A DNA stretch of 33,888 nt from an uncultured Sphingomonadales bacterium (GTDB taxonomy: Bacteria > Pseudomonadota > Alphaproteobacteria > Sphingomonadales > Sphingomonadaceae): positions 1 to 33,888 of the forward strand of contig CAIOKP010000345.1 in NCBI GenBank assembly GCA_903858875.1, in the 5' to 3' direction. Under the pieces are notes generated by a model. The model was not told the DNA's origin, did not search any database, and saw only the letters and a list, made by a program, of their open reading frames with translations. Positions 8,119-17,837 of the stretch are shown one piece after another (position 1 is the first letter of the stretch; each line of letters begins with the position of its first letter). A program made the position numbers and the translations under genes.

Positions 8119-8598
8119 ATGCCCCATCCTCTGATCGTGAACCGCCAACAGGTGACGGTAACGGCGGATGCTGACAAGCCGTTGCTATGGGTCCTGCGCG
8201 AACAATTGCACATGCCGGGCACGAAGTTCGGTTGTGGTGCAGGGCTGTGCGGGGCCTGCACTGTGTTGCTGGATGGACAAGCGGTGCGGGCGTGCCAGAC
8301 GCCGGTGTCGGCGGCCGTCGGCCATCAGATCACCACGATCGAGGGTGCCGGCGCTCTGCCGGCCGGCGAGCGTCTGGTTGAGGCATGGAAAGCGGTCGAT
8401 GTGCCGCAATGTGGCTATTGTCAGGCCGGACAAATCCTGTCGGCGACTGCGCTGTTGACCGCCAACCCCAAACCCACGGATGCCGATATCGACGCGGCGA
8501 TGAGCGGCAACATTTGCCGCTGCGCCACCTATATCCGCATCCGCCACGCGATCCGTCAGGCCGCCGGATTGGCCGACGCGACGGGAGACGCGGCATGA
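8119..8598 (+). CDS. iorA: (2Fe-2S)-binding subunit of an aldehyde/isoquinoline oxidoreductase-type molybdoenzyme
   Basis: The 159-residue protein has the two iron-sulfur centres of xanthine-oxidase-family small subunits: a plant-type cluster with [18 protein letters not shown] and a later Cys at about residue 59, and a helical cluster with CGYCQAGQ and [14 protein letters not shown]. It passes electrons from the molybdenum site in the partner subunit to an external acceptor. The single-module layout (no FAD domain) fits the isoquinoline 1-oxidoreductase alpha type. The ATG at 8119 is preceded by AGGAG at a spacing of 10; an in-frame extension back to 7975 has no family similarity. The stop overlaps the start of the large subunit (ATGA), a sign of translational coupling. 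Confidence 0.93.
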   Translation: MPHPLIVNRQQVTVTADADKPLLWVLREQLHMPGTKFGCGAGLCGACTVLLDGQAVRACQTPVSAAVGHQITTIEGAGALPAGERLVEAWKAVDVPQCGYCQAGQILSATALLTANPKPTDADIDAAMSGNICRCATYIRIRHAIRQAAGLADATGDAA

Positions 8599-10784
8599 CC
8601 AGGACCATCCCCTTGCCACCGGTTGACCGCCGCGGCTTTCTCGCAGCCTCGCTGTTGAGCGCGGGCGTCCTGGGGTTTGACGCGAGCCTCGCCTTTGCCG
8701 AAACACCGGGCGGCGGCGCTGTGCCCATCAACGCGTTCATCCGCATCGACGCGCAAAACCGTGTCACCATCGGCGCCAAGAACCCCGAAATAGGGCAGGG
8801 CATACGGACCATGTTGCCGATGCTGATTGCGGAGGAATTGGATGTCACCTGGGATCAGGTGACGATCGAACAGACGCTGGCCGATGACAAGATCTATGGG
8901 TTGCAAGTGGCGGGCGGATCGACCGCAACGCCCAACAACTGGCTACCGATGCGGCAAGTGGGCGCCGCTGCCCGCGCAATGATCCTGGCCGCCGCGGCGC
9001 AGGCCTGGGACGTCGATGCTGCAACACTGACCACGCACGCCGGGACGGTGGCGCATGCCGCATCGAACCGCACGGCGCCCTATGCCGCCTTTGCACGCGG
9101 CGCGGCCATGCAAACCGCGCCGGATCTGACCAATGTCGTGTTAAAGGCGCCCGCGCACTTCACCATCATTGGCCAGTCCAAGCCCGGCGTCGACACGCCC
9201 AAGATCGTTACGGGCAAGCCCCTGTTCGGAATCGACGTCGATTTGCCCGGGATGATCTATGCCGCCATGGTCAAGGCCCCGACACATGGCGGCACGCTGA
9301 TCACCCATGACGATAGCGCGGCCAAAGCGGTCAAGGGCGTCATCGCGATTGTCGCGCTCAACAGCGGTCAAGTGCCCGCTGGCAAATGCGACACGCTGGC
9401 CGTGGTGGCAGACAGCTGGTGGACCGCGAAACAAGCGCGCGGCCTGATCGCGGCGACATGGGACGATGCCGCGCTACGCGGGTTTTCGACCGCTGGCTAT
9501 GAACGGGCCGCCGCGGCGACGCTCGGCAAAACGCCCGAGGCGGATCTGTTCAACGCCGGCGATGTGACTGCCGCGCTGGCCAGCGCGGCCAAGGTGGTCA
9601 CTGCTGATTACAGCTATCCGTTCCTTGCCCATGGCACGCTGGAGCCGCAAAATTGCACCGCGCGATGGACCGGCGGCAAATTGGAGATCTGGGCCCCGAC
9701 GCAAAACCCAGGCGGCGGCCGCAAGGAAACCGCCGCCATGCTGGGCCTGAACGCGGAGGATCTGACCATCCACATGACCCGCATCGGCGGCGGCTTTGGC
9801 CGGCGTTTGATGAACGACTATATGGTAATGGCAGGCCAGATTGCGCGCGCGGTGCCGGGCCGGCCGATCAAGCTATTGTTCGACCGCACCGACGATTTGC
9901 GGAATGACTATTACCGCCCCGCCGGTTGGCACCGGTTTACCGCGGGGCTGGACGCGCAAGGGGCCTTGGTCGCGTTCAAGGATCATTTCGTGACGTTTGG
10001 ATCGGACGGCAAACCCGCCCGCGCCGCCGAAATGAGCGCCCATGAATTCCCCGGCCCCGTCGTGCCGCACGTACATTATGGCGCGACCTATATGCCGACC
10101 AATCTGATGACCGGCTGGCTGCGCGCACCGACGTCGAACGCAATGGGCTTTGTGTTTCAGGGCTTCCTCGATGAAGTCGCGGCGGCCGCAGGTCTGGACC
10201 TGCCTGAACTGATGCGACGCACATTGGGGGCGCCACGCGACTTGCCGGCGGAAAAAGGCCGCCCGATGCTGCACACGGGCCGGGCGCGCGGGGTGATCGA
10301 CGCAGTGTGCAAATTGGCGGGCTGGACCGGGGCAAAGCCGGCCGCAGGCACAGGGCGCGGCTTTGGCTTTTATTTCAGCCACCGCGGCTATTTCGCTGAA
10401 GTGGTCGATATTACCATGGTCGACCCAACAACGGTACGGGTCGACAAAGTATGGGTTGTTGGTGACGTCGGCAGCCAGATCATCAACCCCGTCAACGCCC
10501 GCCACCAAGTGCAGGGCGGTGTCATCGACGGCATCGCCCAAGCGTTGATCGGCCAGAAGATCGAGCAGGTCGATGGCGCGATCACGGCAGAGAATTTCCA
10601 CCAATTCCCGTTGATGCGGATCGATGGCGCGCCGCGCGACATCGCGGTGGAATTCCTCGTGACCGATTTTCCGCCAACCGGCCTTGGCGAACCATCGCTG
10701 CCGCCGGTGGTCCCCGCGCTGGCCAATGCCATTGCGGCGGCGACGGGCAAACGTTTGCGCAGCTTGCCGCTACAACTCACCTGA
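8595..10784 (+). CDS. iorB: Molybdopterin-binding subunit, isoquinoline 1-oxidoreductase beta-like, Tat-exported
   Basis: The 729-residue protein starts with a twin-arginine type leader ([18 protein letters not shown], Arg 12-13), so the complex is probably folded with its cofactor and exported to the periplasm; the small subunit would travel with it. The body shows features of molybdenum hydroxylase large subunits of the IorB group: [52 protein letters not shown] and a C-terminal [16 protein letters not shown] with the catalytic Glu region. Members oxidise N-heterocycles or aldehydes; the substrate cannot be predicted here. The start overlaps the small-subunit stop. Neither a c-type cytochrome partner nor a XdhC-like maturation gene is next to it. 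Molybdate would be supplied by modABC about 7 kb downstream. Confidence 0.93.
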   Translation: MTRTIPLPPVDRRGFLAASLLSAGVLGFDASLAFAETPGGGAVPINAFIRIDAQNRVTIGAKNPEIGQGIRTMLPMLIAEELDVTWDQVTIEQTLADDKIYGLQVAGGSTATPNNWLPMRQVGAAARAMILAAAAQAWDVDAATLTTHAGTVAHAASNRTAPYAAFARGAAMQTAPDLTNVVLKAPAHFTIIGQSKPGVDTPKIVTGKPLFGIDVDLPGMIYAAMVKAPTHGGTLITHDDSAAKAVKGVIAIVALNSGQVPAGKCDTLAVVADSWWTAKQARGLIAATWDDAALRGFSTAGYERAAAATLGKTPEADLFNAGDVTAALASAAKVVTADYSYPFLAHGTLEPQNCTARWTGGKLEIWAPTQNPGGGRKETAAMLGLNAEDLTIHMTRIGGGFGRRLMNDYMVMAGQIARAVPGRPIKLLFDRTDDLRNDYYRPAGWHRFTAGLDAQGALVAFKDHFVTFGSDGKPARAAEMSAHEFPGPVVPHVHYGATYMPTNLMTGWLRAPTSNAMGFVFQGFLDEVAAAAGLDLPELMRRTLGAPRDLPAEKGRPMLHTGRARGVIDAVCKLAGWTGAKPAAGTGRGFGFYFSHRGYFAEVVDITMVDPTTVRVDKVWVVGDVGSQIINPVNARHQVQGGVIDGIAQALIGQKIEQVDGAITAENFHQFPLMRIDGAPRDIAVEFLVTDFPPTGLGEPSLPPVVPALANAIAAATGKRLRSLPLQLT

Positions 10785-10825
10785 AAGGCGCGCGCGGGGG
10801 TGAGCCCCGACGCACGCCGATCCGG
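10785..10825. terminator. Possible bidirectional stem-loop between convergent genes
   Basis: A short GC-rich hairpin (GGGG-TGAG-CCCC, within about 10795-10810) lies between the convergent iorB and His-rich genes. There is no T-run on either side, so terminator function is uncertain. Confidence 0.25.
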
Positions 10826-11401
10826 TTACTGACCGTTGGGGTGAATGTCGCGGAACGCCGCGTTAAAACCGCTGCTCGGCCCAGTGGCGGCGGGGACTGG
10901 CGCGGGAACATCATAGTGCGGCGCATGGTAGGACCCACGTGACACGTGACGCGACCCGGCGTGATGCACCGCCGCATGGTGCCGGCCAGCGCGGTGGTGG
11001 CGGCCCTTGCTCGCCTTGGCTTCGGCCTCAACCTTCACGGCGTGGTGGCGCCGATGCCCCTTGCGGCCGTGCTTTAGCTCGACGACGTCTGTCGCCTTGT
11101 CCTTGTGATGGCCCTTGTGATGGCCCTTGGCGTGGTGCCGCTTGCCGTGCAGGCCCTTGTCCTTGGGCGCATCGGTCGCAGCGGCCTTGCCGTGGCGTTT
11201 GTGCTTATGCTTTGCGGGCTTTTCGGCCTTCGCGGCTTTTTTGTCCTTGGCGTGCTTGGAATGCTTGCCCTTGGCATGATCCGCCTTGGCATGATCCGCC
11301 TTGGCATGGCTGGCCGCATGATGGCTGGCCTTATGATGCCGCGCCGTGGCGGGCGCGGCCACCATCAACATCGCCAATACCGCCAGTACGATCCGCCTCA
11401 T
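10826..11401 (-). CDS. Exported His/Lys-rich low-complexity protein
   Basis: The 191-residue product has a clear signal peptide (RRIVLAVLAMLMVAAPATA, cleavage about 20/21). The mature part is dominated by His, Lys and Ala: I count about 33 histidines, many in HH pairs and in repeats such as KADHAKADHAKGKHSKHAK and GHHKGHHKDK. The C-terminal 35 residues are different, Pro/Ser/Gly-rich and probably disordered. Underlying DNA has short tandem repeats (12-bp units at about 11101-11124 and 15-bp units at 11271-11300). No enzyme family is recognised. Such composition suggests metal binding (Zn, Ni, Cu) or binding of polyanions in the periplasm; both are inference. It is convergent with iorB and lies downstream of putA on the same strand, separated by 128 bp. 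Confidence 0.75.
   Translation of the reverse strand: MRRIVLAVLAMLMVAAPATARHHKASHHAASHAKADHAKADHAKGKHSKHAKDKKAAKAEKPAKHKHKRHGKAAATDAPKDKGLHGKRHHAKGHHKGHHKDKATDVVELKHGRKGHRRHHAVKVEAEAKASKGRHHRAGRHHAAVHHAGSRHVSRGSYHAPHYDVPAPVPAATGPSSGFNAAFRDIHPNGQ
11271..11315. repeat. 15-bp tandem repeats inside the His-rich gene
   Basis: The unit TTGGCATGATCCGCC occurs twice in tandem (11271-11285, 11286-11300) followed by a diverged third copy (TTGGCATGGCTGGCC). On the minus strand it encodes the repeated KADHA pentapeptide. Such repeats can expand or contract by slippage without breaking the frame. Confidence 0.8.
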
Positions 11402-11529
11402 GCCCTACGTCTCCATCACCTGCGGTCGCCTATCCGCGCCGCTCTCCCGCCTTTGATATGCGCTCGATCCGCCGAGGCAAGGGTAAATCTGTCACGGGCG
11501 CCATGATCCGCCTTTCCCACACGACGGAA

Positions 11530-14500
11530 TTACAGATTGATCAGCGCCGGATCGCCACCCCGCGCCATAATATTTTCGGACACCGCGCGCTCGTTGGCAT
11601 AACGCTGCAAGGCATGCGGCCCGCCCGCCTTTGGCCCTGTGCCGGACAGGCCGACCCCGCCAAAGGGTTGCACGCCCACGACCGCGCCGGTCATCCCCCG
11701 GTTGATATAGGCATTGCCCGCCGGAACCAGCGCCAACACGTCCCGCGCGAAACTGTCCAGTCGGCTGTGAATACCCAGCGTCAGCCCATAACCACATGCC
11801 GCCAGCCGCCGCGCCTGATCGGGCAATTCCCCGGCCCGATAGCGGCACAGGTGCAACACCGGCCCAAACACCTCGCGCCCCAGATAGTCCGCGCCGGGGA
11901 TTTCCGCGATCACCGGCGCGACGAAATACCCGCCCGCCACATCGCCTGCATGGCGCGCCAAAATGCGCCCCTCCGCCCCCAGCCGCGCAATATGCGCGTC
12001 CAGCATCGCCTTCGCCCCGGCGTCAATCACCGGGCCAATGTCGGTTGCAGGATCGGCCGGATCACCCAGCACCCGCGTCGCCAAGGCCCCCGCCAGCCCC
12101 GCGATCAAATCATCCGCCACCTCTTCCGGCACATATAGGATACGCAGCGCCGAACACCGCTGCCCCGCCGAACCAAATGCCGAGGCCAGCACATCGTCGA
12201 TGACCTGTTCGCGCTGCGCCGAACTGTCGATGAACATCGCGTTGAGGCCGCCCGTCTCGGCAATAAAGGGCACGATCGGGCCGGGCCGCGCGGCCAGCGC
12301 GCGGTTGATCGCATAGGCGGTATCGGTGCCGCCGGTAAACGCCACGCCCGCAATGCCGGGATGCGCCACCAACGCCGCCCCGACCGATGCGCCGTCACCC
12401 GGCACCAGCGCCAACAGGCCAGCCGGCAGGCCAGCGCCATGGAACAGCCGCACCGCTTCTGCCGCGATCAACGGCGTCTGTTCGGCGGGCTTGGCCACCA
12501 CGCCATTGCCCGCCGCCAAGGCGGCGGCGACTTGGCCCGTGAAGATCGCCAGCGGGAAATTCCATGGCGAAATGCAAGCAAACACCCCGCGCCCCGACAG
12601 GGCCCAGCGATTGACCTCCCCCACCGGCCCGGTCAACACTTGGCCCGCGCCGAAATCCCGCTCGGCCAGCAGCGCATAGTAACGGCAAAAATCAATCGCC
12701 TCGCGCCATTCGGCCACTGCATCGGGCCAAGTCTTGCCCGCCTCGCGCACCAGCAAGGCGATCAACCGGTCGCCCGCGCCCTCCAGCGCGTCGCCCATCG
12801 CCCGCAACACCGCCGCGCGGTGCCGGCCGCCAAGGTGATCCCATGCCGGTTGCGCGGCGCATGCGGCGGCCAGCACCGCGTCAATATCGGCGGGCGTCGC
12901 GGCGATAACATGGCCGATCACGCGGGCAGTATCGGCGGGGCTGGTAACCGGTGTTGCCTCCACCTCGCCGCGCGGCAAACCGCCAAGGATCGGCCCCGCG
13001 CACAAGCGCTCGTCATCCAGCGCGGCAATGGCCCCGGCGATGCCGTCACGCACCGCCCGCTGGCTGAGGTCGCGCCCCGCCGCATTGACGCGCCCGGCGC
13101 CATACATATCGCGCGGGAGGGGCAGGCGCGGATGCGGTCCGGGCGCGGCCTCGACCGCGGCAATCGGATCGGCGACCACGCTGGCCGCGGGCACCGCCGT
13201 GTCGAGCAATTTATGGACAAAGGAACTGTTCGCGCCATTTTCCAGCAAGCGCCGCACCAAATAGGGCAGCAATTGTTCATGCCCGCCAACCGGTGCATAG
13301 GCCCGCAAGCGCAACGCGCCATACTGCCGCTCCGCCGCCGCATAGAGCGCCTCACCCATACCGTGCAGCCGCTGATGTTCGATCGTGACACCCTGCGCCG
13401 CCGCCATATGCCGCACCGCCGCCAACGTATGGGCATTATGCGTCGCAAATTGCGGATAGAGCGCCGGGCTGGCCGTGATCAGCGCGCGGGCGCAGGCGAG
13501 ATAGGCAAGGTCAGTCGCCGCCTTGGTGGTGAACACCGGATAGCCCGCCTGCCCGCCGACCTGCGCCGCCTTGATCTCGCTGTCCCAATAGGCCCCCTTG
13601 ACCAGCCGCACCATGATCCGCCGCCCGCTGCTCCGCGCCAGCGCCGACAGAAACGCGATCACCGCTGGCGCGCGCTTTTGATAGGCCTGCACCACGACGC
13701 CAAACCCACGCCAATCGCCAAGACCCGGCTCTGCCACCAGCCGCTCGATCAGTTTGAGCGACAGGACCAGCCGGTCCGCCTCCTCCGCATCAATCGCCAG
13801 GTTAATGTCGTACCGCGCCGCCGCCAGCGCCAGATCGCGCAGCCTTGGGTACAGATCCTCAAACACGCGTGCTTCCTGCGCCGCCTCGTACCTTGGGCAT
13901 AGCGCCGACAATTTGACCGACACGCCATGGCCCAATTCCGGCCCCGCGCCACAGGCGGCCTCGCCCACCGCCACAATCGCGTCGGCATAGGTGCGGGCAT
14001 AGGCTTGCGCGTCGTCCTCGGTTCGCGCGCCCTCGCCCAGCATGTCGAACGAGCAGGTCACGCCTTCTTTCTGCGCGCGGGCCAGCGCCGCCGAAATGTC
14101 GCGACCCAGCACGAATTGTTCGCCCATGATCCGCACCGCCGCCATCACCGCCTGCCGGATGACCGGCGCGCCCAGCCGCCGGGTCATGCGCGCGACATAG
14201 CCCGTGAAATCCGCCCGCGCCGCATCCTCCACATCGACCAGCCGCCCGGTCAGCATCAGCCCCCATGTCGAGGCATTGACCAACAAACTGTCTGACTGCC
14301 CCAGATGGCTGGCCCAATCGGCGCCCCCGATGTTTTCCGCAATCAATTGGTCGCGCGTTGCCTCATCGGGCGTGCGCAACAAGGCTTCGGCCAGGCACAT
14401 CAACGCGAGCCCCTCCTGCGTCCCCAGCGCGAATTCCTTGAGGAAGCTCTCGACCACGCCCTGCCGCCGGGTCGAGGCCCGCGCCGCCTCGACCAGCCCG

Positions 14501-14646
14501 GTGGCCTCCGCCACGATCGCCGCGCGGGCGTCCGTGCCCAGACCATGCGCGGTCAGCAAGCGGGCCATCGCCACGCCTTCCTCAACGAATTTGCCACGGT
14601 CGAGATCGTCGCAAGCGTGGCTGGCGGGCAGTGATGGGGTCGTCAT
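11530..14646 (-). CDS. putA: Bifunctional proline dehydrogenase / L-glutamate gamma-semialdehyde dehydrogenase
   Basis: The 1038-residue enzyme converts proline to glutamate. The N-terminal FAD-dependent proline dehydrogenase barrel (about 140-480) shows RLVKGAYWDSEIKAAQ (348-362), ATHNAHT and the substrate-binding helix VRRLLENGANSSFV (464-477). The NAD-dependent aldehyde dehydrogenase domain (about 540-1020) shows SPWNFPLA, the general-base Glu in AETGG (797) and the catalytic Cys in AGQRCSALR (831), ending with PFGGVGLSGTGPKAGGPHAL. The first residues contain no ribbon-helix-helix, so this is a non-DNA-binding PutA and needs a separate regulator. That is very likely the Lrp-type gene read divergently 113 bp away. 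The length is that of the short PutA class. Start ATG at 14646 follows the usual N-terminus. Confidence 0.97.
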   Translation of the reverse strand: MTTPSLPASHACDDLDRGKFVEEGVAMARLLTAHGLGTDARAAIVAEATGLVEAARASTRRQGVVESFLKEFALGTQEGLALMCLAEALLRTPDEATRDQLIAENIGGADWASHLGQSDSLLVNASTWGLMLTGRLVDVEDAARADFTGYVARMTRRLGAPVIRQAVMAAVRIMGEQFVLGRDISAALARAQKEGVTCSFDMLGEGARTEDDAQAYARTYADAIVAVGEAACGAGPELGHGVSVKLSALCPRYEAAQEARVFEDLYPRLRDLALAAARYDINLAIDAEEADRLVLSLKLIERLVAEPGLGDWRGFGVVVQAYQKRAPAVIAFLSALARSSGRRIMVRLVKGAYWDSEIKAAQVGGQAGYPVFTTKAATDLAYLACARALITASPALYPQFATHNAHTLAAVRHMAAAQGVTIEHQRLHGMGEALYAAAERQYGALRLRAYAPVGGHEQLLPYLVRRLLENGANSSFVHKLLDTAVPAASVVADPIAAVEAAPGPHPRLPLPRDMYGAGRVNAAGRDLSQRAVRDGIAGAIAALDDERLCAGPILGGLPRGEVEATPVTSPADTARVIGHVIAATPADIDAVLAAACAAQPAWDHLGGRHRAAVLRAMGDALEGAGDRLIALLVREAGKTWPDAVAEWREAIDFCRYYALLAERDFGAGQVLTGPVGEVNRWALSGRGVFACISPWNFPLAIFTGQVAAALAAGNGVVAKPAEQTPLIAAEAVRLFHGAGLPAGLLALVPGDGASVGAALVAHPGIAGVAFTGGTDTAYAINRALAARPGPIVPFIAETGGLNAMFIDSSAQREQVIDDVLASAFGSAGQRCSALRILYVPEEVADDLIAGLAGALATRVLGDPADPATDIGPVIDAGAKAMLDAHIARLGAEGRILARHAGDVAGGYFVAPVIAEIPGADYLGREVFGPVLHLCRYRAGELPDQARRLAACGYGLTLGIHSRLDSFARDVLALVPAGNAYINRGMTGAVVGVQPFGGVGLSGTGPKAGGPHALQRYANERAVSENIMARGGDPALINL

Positions 14647-14759
14647 GGTGGCGGGCTTTCCGGTGAGAGTGGACCATGCCAGAATAAACCGCCTTGCCCC
14701 GAAGGTGCTCCGGATTATGATGCCAGAATACGAAGAATCCTTGGTAACGGGTGCTTAAA
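14647..14759. promoter_or_regulatory. Divergent putA/regulator promoter with 11-bp direct repeat
   Basis: The 113-bp gap holds two exact copies of ATGCCAGAATA at 14676-14686 and 14720-14730, spaced 44 bp start to start, about four helical turns. The second copy sits inside an inverted pair GGATT...AATCC (14712-14740). Lrp-type proteins bind multiple phased sites, so these are good candidates for the regulator's operators controlling both genes. Confidence 0.55.
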
Positions 14760-15254
14760 ATGAATGATATTTCACTGGATGCCACCGATTACCGATTGAT
14801 TGATGCGCTGCAAACCGATGGGCGGATCACCAATCAGGAATTGGCGCGGCGTTGCGCCCTGTCGCCGGCCGCCTGCCACGAACGGGTGCGGCGCTTGCGC
14901 GAACGCGGCGTGATTACCGGCACGGTCGCGCTGATCGCACCGGCGGCGCTCGATTGTGCGCTGATGATCTTTGTCGAAGTCCTGCTCGACCGGACCAATG
15001 ACGATGTGTTTGCCGCATTTGCCGACCACGTCCGCCGCATCCCCGAAATCCTCGAATGCCATATGGTCGCGGGCGGTTTTGACTATCTGATCAAGGCGCG
15101 GGTGTCCGACATGGCCGCCTATCGAAGCTTTCTGGGTGGCATTTTGGCCGAAGTGCCCGGCATTCGCGAAACGCGCACTTATGCCGTGCTGGAGGAGGTG
15201 AAGCAAACCACATGCCTGCCGATACCGACCCAGACCCATCGAACGCGTCGATAG
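14760..15254 (+). CDS. putR: Lrp/AsnC family regulator, probable proline-responsive activator of putA
   Basis: The 164-residue protein has an N-terminal winged helix (about 5-65: DYRLIDALQTDGRITNQELARRCALSPAACHERVRRLRERGVI) and a C-terminal RAM effector domain (about 70-150: HMVAGGFDYLIKARVSDMAAYRSFL). Lrp/AsnC proteins assemble as octamers and sense amino acids. Position divergent from a putA lacking its own DNA-binding domain matches the PutR arrangement known in alphaproteobacteria, where the regulator activates putA with proline. The gene symbol is inferred from context. The ATG at 14760 is preferred over GTG at 14751, because the protein then begins as typical family members do; neither has a strong ribosome-binding site. 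Confidence 0.92.
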   Translation: MNDISLDATDYRLIDALQTDGRITNQELARRCALSPAACHERVRRLRERGVITGTVALIAPAALDCALMIFVEVLLDRTNDDVFAAFADHVRRIPEILECHMVAGGFDYLIKARVSDMAAYRSFLGGILAEVPGIRETRTYAVLEEVKQTTCLPIPTQTHRTRR

Positions 15255-15387
15255 GCCAGCTATCCCTGTTAGCAGAAATATTTGCGCACCCTCTTGCAGG
15301 ATCGGCCCGCCCGTGGCTTTTGGCGGTGATGGAATGCACGCTCACTATCGCCCGCCGCCCATCTGCCCCGCGCATCGGGGAGGCAGC

Positions 15388-16461
15388 ATGACCAGCGCCC
15401 GGAATGTCGACCGCGGCTGGCTGATCGAGGCTATCGCGCGGATCGAGGCGGATTACACGCGGTCGTCCGACACGCATCTGTTGCGGCTGGAGCTGCCGAA
15501 GGTCCCCGGCATCACGCTCTATCTCAAGGACGAATCGAGCCATCCGACCGGCAGCCTGAAACACCGGCTGGCGCGTTCGCTGTTCCTGTTCGCGCTGTGC
15601 AATGGCTGGATCGGGCCGGATACTTGCGTGATCGAGGCCTCGTCTGGCTCGACCGCCGTGTCGGAGGCCTATTTTGCCCGCTTGCTCGGCCTGCGCTTTA
15701 TCGCGGTGGTGCCGGCCACCACCGCGACCGCCAAGCTCGACGCCATCCGCTTTTATGGCGGCGAGATCCACGCGGTCGATGATCCGCGCACCGTTTATGA
15801 TGTCTCCGACCGCCTCGCCCGCGAAACCGGCGGCCATTTCCTCGACCAATTCACCTATGCCGAGCGGGTGACCGATTGGCGCGGCAACAACAATATCGCC
15901 GACAGCATGTTTGCCCAAATGGCCAAGGAACCGCATCCAGTGCCCGCATGGGTCGTCTGCGGCGCGGGCACCGGGGGCACTTCTGCAACCATCGGGCGCT
16001 ATATCCGCTATCGCCAGTTTCCGACGCAACTCTGCGTTGCCGACCCAGAGGGTTCGGTGTTCCATCGCCACTTTGCTGACCGCTCGATCCGCAATCTGGA
16101 CGGGCAATGCAGCGCAAAGATCGAGGGCATCGGCCGCCCCCGCGTCGAACCCAGCTTTATCGCCTCAGTCATCGACAGGATGATCGCGGTCGAGGATGGC
16201 GCCAGCATCGGCGCGATGCGTGCGCTGTCGCGTCTGTTGGGCCGCCGGGTGGGCGGGTCGACCGGCACCAATATCTGGGCCGTGGCGCAAATCCTGACCG
16301 AAATGGCAGCGACCGGGCAACAGGGCAGCATCATCACCCTGCTGTGCGATGGCGGCGAGCGGTATGCCGACACCTATTACGACGACGCCTGGCTCGCGGC
16401 CAAGGGGATCGACTGGCAAGGCGCGGAAACGCGCATCCTCGATCTGTTCGGCCCCTGTTAG
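15388..16461 (+). CDS. PLP-dependent cysteine synthase family protein (possible L-cysteine desulfhydrase)
   Basis: The 357-residue enzyme belongs to fold-type II PLP enzymes. Visible are the PLP lysine in SSHPTGSLKHRLA (about 54), the asparagine-loop equivalent EASSGSTAVSEAYFA, and the phosphate-binding glycine loop CGAGTGGTSATIGRYIR. It is related to cysteine synthases, but the SGSTA loop in place of the usual TSGNT and the extra C-terminal part resemble the Cds1-like group that degrades cysteine to pyruvate, ammonia and sulfide. The exact activity is uncertain. GGGGAGG (15377-15383) fixes the ATG at 15388; a longer in-frame GTG start at 15313 lacks family sequence. It is followed at 37 bp by an amidohydrolase on the same strand. 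Confidence 0.88.
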   Translation: MTSARNVDRGWLIEAIARIEADYTRSSDTHLLRLELPKVPGITLYLKDESSHPTGSLKHRLARSLFLFALCNGWIGPDTCVIEASSGSTAVSEAYFARLLGLRFIAVVPATTATAKLDAIRFYGGEIHAVDDPRTVYDVSDRLARETGGHFLDQFTYAERVTDWRGNNNIADSMFAQMAKEPHPVPAWVVCGAGTGGTSATIGRYIRYRQFPTQLCVADPEGSVFHRHFADRSIRNLDGQCSAKIEGIGRPRVEPSFIASVIDRMIAVEDGASIGAMRALSRLLGRRVGGSTGTNIWAVAQILTEMAATGQQGSIITLLCDGGERYADTYYDDAWLAAKGIDWQGAETRILDLFGPC

Positions 16462-16498
16462 GCCCAGACGAACACCGTTGCACCCAAGGAAACGCCCC

Positions 16499-17830
16499 AT
16501 GCGCCTCACCGCCCTCCTGCTGGCCTCGGTCATGGCCATGACGCCCGGCATGGCCGCCGCCGCGCCGTTGGACGCCACCGCCGCAAAGACGCAGATCGAC
16601 ACGGTGGTCGACACATCCTGGGGGACGTTGGAGGCGTTGTACAAGGATCTGCACACCCATCCCGAGGTCGGCTTTCAGGAAGTCCGCACTGCGGGGATAC
16701 TGGCGGTAAAGCTGCGCAAACTGGGCTTTACCGTGACCGAGCATGTCGGCCAGACCGGCATCGTCGCGGTGTATAAAAATGGCGCTGGCCCGGTGGTGAT
16801 GGTGCGCACCGAACTCGACGCGCTGCCGATGGAGGAAAAGACCGGCCTTGCCTATGCCAGCCGGGCGCAACAAACCGTCGATGGCAAGCTGACATTTGTC
16901 GATCACGCCTGTGGCCATGATGCGCATATGACGTGGTGGATCGGCACGGCGCAGGCCTTGCTGGCGATGAAGGACCAATGGCACGGCACGCTCATATTCG
17001 TCGGCCAACCGGCAGAGGAAACGGTTGAGGGCGCCAAGGCGATGCTCGTCGATGGGTTGTTCACCCGCTTTCCAAAGCCGGATTATGCCTTTGCCGCCCA
17101 TGTCGGCGCGGCGCCGGTGGGCGAGATTTCGGTGAAACAGGGCGTTGCGACCTCCGCCTCGGATTCGATCGCGATCACCTTTCACGGCACTGGCGCGCAT
17201 GGCTCGATGCCCGACAAGAGCGTCGACCCCATTGTGATGGGCGCCCGCTTTGTCGAAGATGTGCAAACCGTCATCAGCCGCCAGAAAGACCCGCAAAAAT
17301 TCGGCGTCATCACCGTCGGCGCGTTTAATGCCGGCACCGTGGCGAATATCATCCCCGACCATGCCGACCTGCAATTGTCGCTTCGCTCGTTCGACCCCGA
17401 TGTGCGCAAATTGTTGAACGAAGGCGTCGCGACGACCGCCAAGGCGGTGGCCGACATGTCCCACGCCCCGGCGCCCGATGTCGTGCATACCCACGGCACC
17501 GCCTCGGTCGTAAACGACGAAGCACTGGCCGCCGCCACCGCCGGCGTGTTGCAGGCGGCATTGGGCGCGGCGCGGGTCAAGCTGGAGCCGGCGACCAAGC
17601 CCGGCTGGACCGCCAGCGAGGATTATTCCGAATATGTCGCGGCGGGCGTGACGAAATCGGTGTTCTTCAGCGTCGGCGGCACATCGCCCGACATGATCGC
17701 GCGCTACAAGGCCGAGGGCAAGCCATTGCCAGTCAACCATTCGCCCTATTTCGCGCCAGCCCCCGAAGCGTCGATCCGCGCCGGCGTCGAGGTGTTGACG
17801 CTGGCCGTGCTGTCGGTGGCGCGGCCCTGA
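16499..17830 (+). CDS. Exported M20-family amidohydrolase
   Basis: The 443-residue protein has a signal peptide (LTALLLASVMAMTPGMAAA, cut near residue 21-22). The M20D pattern follows: LHTHPEVGFQE, the metal ligands in DHACGHDAHMTWWIGTA, QPAEETVEGAKAML with the catalytic Glu pair, and a dimerisation domain with GTGAHGSMPDKSVDPI. The C-terminal ligand region reads NHSPYFAPAPEASIRAGV. Relatives deacylate N-acyl amino acids such as hippurate or indole-acetyl amino acids in the periplasm. The ATG at 16499 gives the complete signal peptide. It ends 7 bp before the convergent modC stop. Co-location with the cysteine-related enzyme may mean shared amino acid turnover, but that is a guess. Confidence 0.93.
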   Translation: MRLTALLLASVMAMTPGMAAAAPLDATAAKTQIDTVVDTSWGTLEALYKDLHTHPEVGFQEVRTAGILAVKLRKLGFTVTEHVGQTGIVAVYKNGAGPVVMVRTELDALPMEEKTGLAYASRAQQTVDGKLTFVDHACGHDAHMTWWIGTAQALLAMKDQWHGTLIFVGQPAEETVEGAKAMLVDGLFTRFPKPDYAFAAHVGAAPVGEISVKQGVATSASDSIAITFHGTGAHGSMPDKSVDPIVMGARFVEDVQTVISRQKDPQKFGVITVGAFNAGTVANIIPDHADLQLSLRSFDPDVRKLLNEGVATTAKAVADMSHAPAPDVVHTHGTASVVNDEALAAATAGVLQAALGAARVKLEPATKPGWTASEDYSEYVAAGVTKSVFFSVGGTSPDMIARYKAEGKPLPVNHSPYFAPAPEASIRAGVEVLTLAVLSVARP

Positions 17831-17837
17831 TCCAGGG

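Noticed and set aside
12361..13902. Plus-strand open frame of 513 codons
   Set aside because: It is antisense to putA, whose catalytic motifs are intact; the product is an Arg/Gln/His-rich shadow.
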